DNA of 8,490 bases, from assembly GCA_936943315.1 (NCBI GenBank), contig CAKZJM010000249.1, positions 1 to 8,490 of the forward strand. Direction: 5' to 3'. Below, piece after piece: positions 6,546 to 8,490 of the stretch (its first letter is position 1; every line of letters starts with the position of its first letter). The position numbers were made by a program, and so were the translations under genes. The notes under the pieces were generated by a model, which was not told the origin of the DNA, made no database searches, and saw only the letters and a program-made list of their open reading frames with translations. The DNA comes from an uncultured Methylophilus sp. GTDB taxonomy: Bacteria > Pseudomonadota > Gammaproteobacteria > Burkholderiales > Methylophilaceae.

Positions 6546-6553
6546 ATTTAAAA

Positions 6554-7177
6554 ATGTTCAGACGGACCGCGTTGATCTCATTGATGGCAGCCATGCCTTT
6601 AGCCGCGCAGGCCAATACAGTCATCAGCCTTGCCAGCACCACTTGCAGTGGCTCATTGTCTATTTCATCACTGGCGGGCGCTTCGCTTAGTTGCGCTGGT
6701 AACCTGAGCTTGAATGGCGGATCGATAAACTCTGATGCGAGTATCTTGATTCGCGCAGACGGCGATTTACTTCTTGAGAATCTTTACCTGACGGCCCCGG
6801 AAATTTCCTTTTCCAGCCTGAGTGGCACCCTATACATGGGGAGCTCCGTCAATATTCAAACACGGCAAAATCTTAATCATCCGAGCAGTCCTCTGCTGAT
6901 TGGTGCGCAACTAATTAAACAAGACATTCATTGGAACAGTTTTAATATCGGCCTGAATCCAGGCAGTAATATTCAGGTCAACGTGCCATCGACATACAAT
7001 GGTGTGGCGGAAAGCGTGACGGATGCAGGTCAGGTGGTGATCAAGGGAAATGGCATCAAGCTCACCTCGGCCGTGTTAAATACGCCGACCAGTGTAACGT
7101 CGGTGCCTGAAGCAAATACTAGAGCAATGGTGTTGTTAGGCCTGGGCTTGCTGGCACTGAGACGCAAACATTTTTGA
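6554..7177 (+). CDS. Secreted protein with a degenerate PEP-CTERM sorting tail (PEA variant)
   Basis: With the ATG at 6554 the product has 207 residues; a GTG at 6515 would add 13. It starts MFRRTALISLMAAMP and has a signal peptide ending AAQA (about 1-20). The mature part is rich in S, L, G and N, with repeating polar beta-strand-like stretches (SGSLSISSLAGASLSC, AGNLSLNGGS) that suggest a beta-helical or filamentous fold, and has two Cys (31 and 47). The C-terminus has the three-part PEP-CTERM layout: a V-P-E-A motif (184-187) where V-P-E-P is usual, a short hydrophobic helix (about 190-202) and a basic end, RRK. In this family an exosortase recognises the motif and processes the protein for export or surface attachment in exopolysaccharide-producing bacteria. 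It is the only plus-strand gene and diverges from the repressor operon; its promoter is not clear to me. The exact role is unknown. Confidence 0.8.
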   Translation: MFRRTALISLMAAMPLAAQANTVISLASTTCSGSLSISSLAGASLSCAGNLSLNGGSINSDASILIRADGDLLLENLYLTAPEISFSSLSGTLYMGSSVNIQTRQNLNHPSSPLLIGAQLIKQDIHWNSFNIGLNPGSNIQVNVPSTYNGVAESVTDAGQVVIKGNGIKLTSAVLNTPTSVTSVPEANTRAMVLLGLGLLALRRKHF

Positions 7178-7214
7178 TACTGAGCAAAAGGCTCTGCGTC
7201 TAAAGACTCAAGAG

Positions 7215-7979
7215 CTAGAAGTGGCTTTTTAAGAGATCCAGCATGGCGGGATCCCCAGACACGCCACTGCTATAAACGGTCAAACTCGCGGCTTTGGCCT
7301 GCTCGGCAATGCGCGCGTGATTGACAAACAAGGGGGTGGCTTGCAGCCATTGGGCCCCTTGCGCCAGATCGAGGAGAAAACGCAACGCTTCACTGCTGGT
7401 CACGACGATACCCTGCAATTTGCCTGCATCATAAGCCTGCGCCAGCACGTTGGCATCGCTTTGAGGATTGACGCGGCGGTAACATTCGCCAAACACCACT
7501 TCAGCGCCCCGCAGCTTTAAGGTGTCGGCCAACACTTCGCGTCCGCCCACTCCGCGTACGATCAACACACGCTGGCCTTGCATCTGCTGTAAGGCAGGCA
7601 GTGCCAGCAAAGCCTCGCTGTCAAACCGTTCCGATGGCGTCAATACTTCTGCAATACCAAACTCTTGCAGACTGGCTGCAGTGGTCGGGCCGATGGCGGC
7701 AAACTTTAATTGCGGTGGAATCCCTGCCTGTTTCAGCAAAGGCATGCCGTGTTGCACGGCATTACTGCTAATAAACACCGCCCAGTCAAACTGGCTTAGT
7801 CGGTTGATAGCGGCATGAAAATCATCCAGGTTTTCCAGGCCTTTGATATCCAGCAATGGAAAGGAGATGACTTGCCCGCCCTCAGCCGTAATCGCCGCCG
7901 TCAGCTTGGTAGCCTGCTCGGGCGGCCGTGTGACGGCGATATGCACGCCATCTAGCGCACCCACAGAAGGCGAGGTCAT
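7215..7979 (-). CDS. hemD: Uroporphyrinogen-III synthase
   Basis: This 254-residue cytoplasmic enzyme closes linear hydroxymethylbilane, with inversion of ring D, to give uroporphyrinogen III, the precursor of haem, sirohaem and cobalamin. Length and motif order fit HemD: an N-terminal VTRP (16-19), FISSNAV (69-75), AIGPTTA (95-101), RGVGGRE (142-148), YRR (167-169, with the conserved Tyr) and TSSEAL (194-199), in the two-lobe arrangement of the family. The ATG overlaps the hemC stop as ATGA, so the two are translationally coupled. Its stop converges with the plus-strand gene ending at 7177, with only 37 nt between. HemD sequences diverge strongly, but the hemC neighbour makes the call secure. 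In many betaproteobacteria hemX and hemY follow hemD; here neither does. Confidence 0.93.
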   Translation of the reverse strand: MTSPSVGALDGVHIAVTRPPEQATKLTAAITAEGGQVISFPLLDIKGLENLDDFHAAINRLSQFDWAVFISSNAVQHGMPLLKQAGIPPQLKFAAIGPTTAASLQEFGIAEVLTPSERFDSEALLALPALQQMQGQRVLIVRGVGGREVLADTLKLRGAEVVFGECYRRVNPQSDANVLAQAYDAGKLQGIVVTSSEALRFLLDLAQGAQWLQATPLFVNHARIAEQAKAASLTVYSSGVSGDPAMLDLLKSHF

Positions 7980-8490
7980 TTCAGGCCATCCAGCGCGGCA
8001 AGAATTTTATCGGCCCCACGTGAAACCAGTTGTAACGCCAATTGCTGGCCCAGCTTTTCAGCCTCAGCGGCGTTGCCGGTCACGGTTTCCTTGAGCATTT
8101 GCTGGCCATCTACGCTGGCGACAAAGCCTTGCATGGTAATGGTGTCACCCTGCTTGGTAGCGTAAGCCCCCAGAGGCACGGTGCAGCTACCCGCCAATGC
8201 GCGGCTGAAACCGCGTTCGGCTTCCACACACAACTGAGTATCCACGTGATTCAACGGCGCCAACACCTCGATCAAGTCATGGCGGCTGGCATTGATTTCG
8301 ATGCCCAATGCGCCCTGCCCCACGGCCGGAATGCTGTCTGCCGGGTCAATAAAGCCTTTGATACGGTCACCTAATTCCAACCGGATCAAGCCTGCCGCGG
8401 CCAGAATAATGGCTGCATATTGGCCTTCGTCCAGTTTACGCAAGCGGGTTTGCACATTGCCACGCAAAGATTCGATTTTTAAATGCGGGA
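7976..8490 (-). CDS. hemC: Porphobilinogen deaminase (hydroxymethylbilane synthase), C-terminal part only
   Basis: The gene enters from the right edge, so its start and roughly the N-terminal 45% are missing; 171 complete codons are visible. The enzyme joins four porphobilinogen units into hydroxymethylbilane, the substrate of HemD next door. Diagnostic parts are LRGNVQTRLRKLDEG near the edge, AAIILAAAGLIRL, the PAVGQGALGIE loop, and LAGSCTVPLGAYA, whose Cys (codon 8183-8185) is the attachment site of the dipyrromethane cofactor. A TTG at 8465-8467 could be mistaken for a start, but the frame is open through it to the edge and reads PHLKIES before it, as in full-length HemC. The stop overlaps the hemD start by 4 nt. 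Confidence 0.95.
   Translation of the reverse strand, partial: PHLKIESLRGNVQTRLRKLDEGQYAAIILAAAGLIRLELGDRIKGFIDPADSIPAVGQGALGIEINASRHDLIEVLAPLNHVDTQLCVEAERGFSRALAGSCTVPLGAYATKQGDTITMQGFVASVDGQQMLKETVTGNAAEAEKLGQQLALQLVSRGADKILAALDGLK

Noticed and set aside
6515..6553. GTG start that would lengthen the PEP-CTERM-like protein by 13 residues
   Set aside because: It would put a long polar stretch before the signal peptide and has no good Shine-Dalgarno; the ATG at 6554 has AGGGA 8 nt upstream.
7182..7194. GAGC/GCTC hairpin between the convergent stops as a bidirectional terminator
   Set aside because: The stem is only 4 bp and has no T tract on either side; a second possible stem near 7209-7230 needs a G-T pair and is also weak.
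8465..8467. TTG as a start codon of hemC
   Set aside because: The frame is open through it to the window edge and the upstream residues match HemC, so it is an internal Leu codon.

Overview
The window looks like chromosomal DNA of a betaproteobacterium, most likely a methylotroph of the family Methylophilaceae. This is inferred from protein style, moderate GC, a PEP-CTERM-type surface protein and a hemCD pair; no rRNA or other decisive marker is present. Nearly all genes are on the minus strand. I see no tRNA, rRNA, CRISPR array, insertion sequence or phage gene.

Layout from left to right. Positions 1-227 hold the start of a secreted, polar protein of unknown function (minus, cut by the window edge). 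Positions 419-919 hold a second small secreted protein of unknown function (minus). Its frame continues past a TGA for 28 more codons to a TAA at 332-334. The gap 228-418 otherwise holds only leader sequence and short hairpins. Positions 998-6398 form a tight minus-strand unit, transcribed right to left: an ArsR-type repressor (6093-6398), an Aas-type acyltransferase/acyl-ACP synthetase (3927-6065), an LplT-type lysophospholipid flippase (2608-3930), and a large periplasmic protein with one C-terminal membrane anchor (998-2605). The spacings are 27 nt, a 4-nt ATGA overlap, and 2 nt. A perfect 10-bp inverted repeat lies just upstream of the repressor start and is the probable operator. On the other side of that intergenic region, one plus-strand gene (6554-7177) encodes a secreted protein with a degenerate PEP-CTERM tail. 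Converging on it from the right is hemC-hemD (minus, ATGA overlap; hemC cut by the right edge), which makes uroporphyrinogen III for tetrapyrroles.

How the genes work together. In enterics LplT flips lysophospholipid from the outer to the inner leaflet of the cytoplasmic membrane and Aas re-acylates it. Here that pair is coupled to a dedicated repressor and to a third protein. That third protein has a His...Cys arrangement (His241, Cys339) resembling circularly permuted NlpC/P60-type enzymes, the clan that includes DUF4105 and the Bacteroides lipoprotein N-acyltransferase Lnb. The most interesting hypothesis is that this anchored periplasmic protein makes, or acts on, the lysophospholipid that LplT and Aas recycle. 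This is inference from motif order and gene context.
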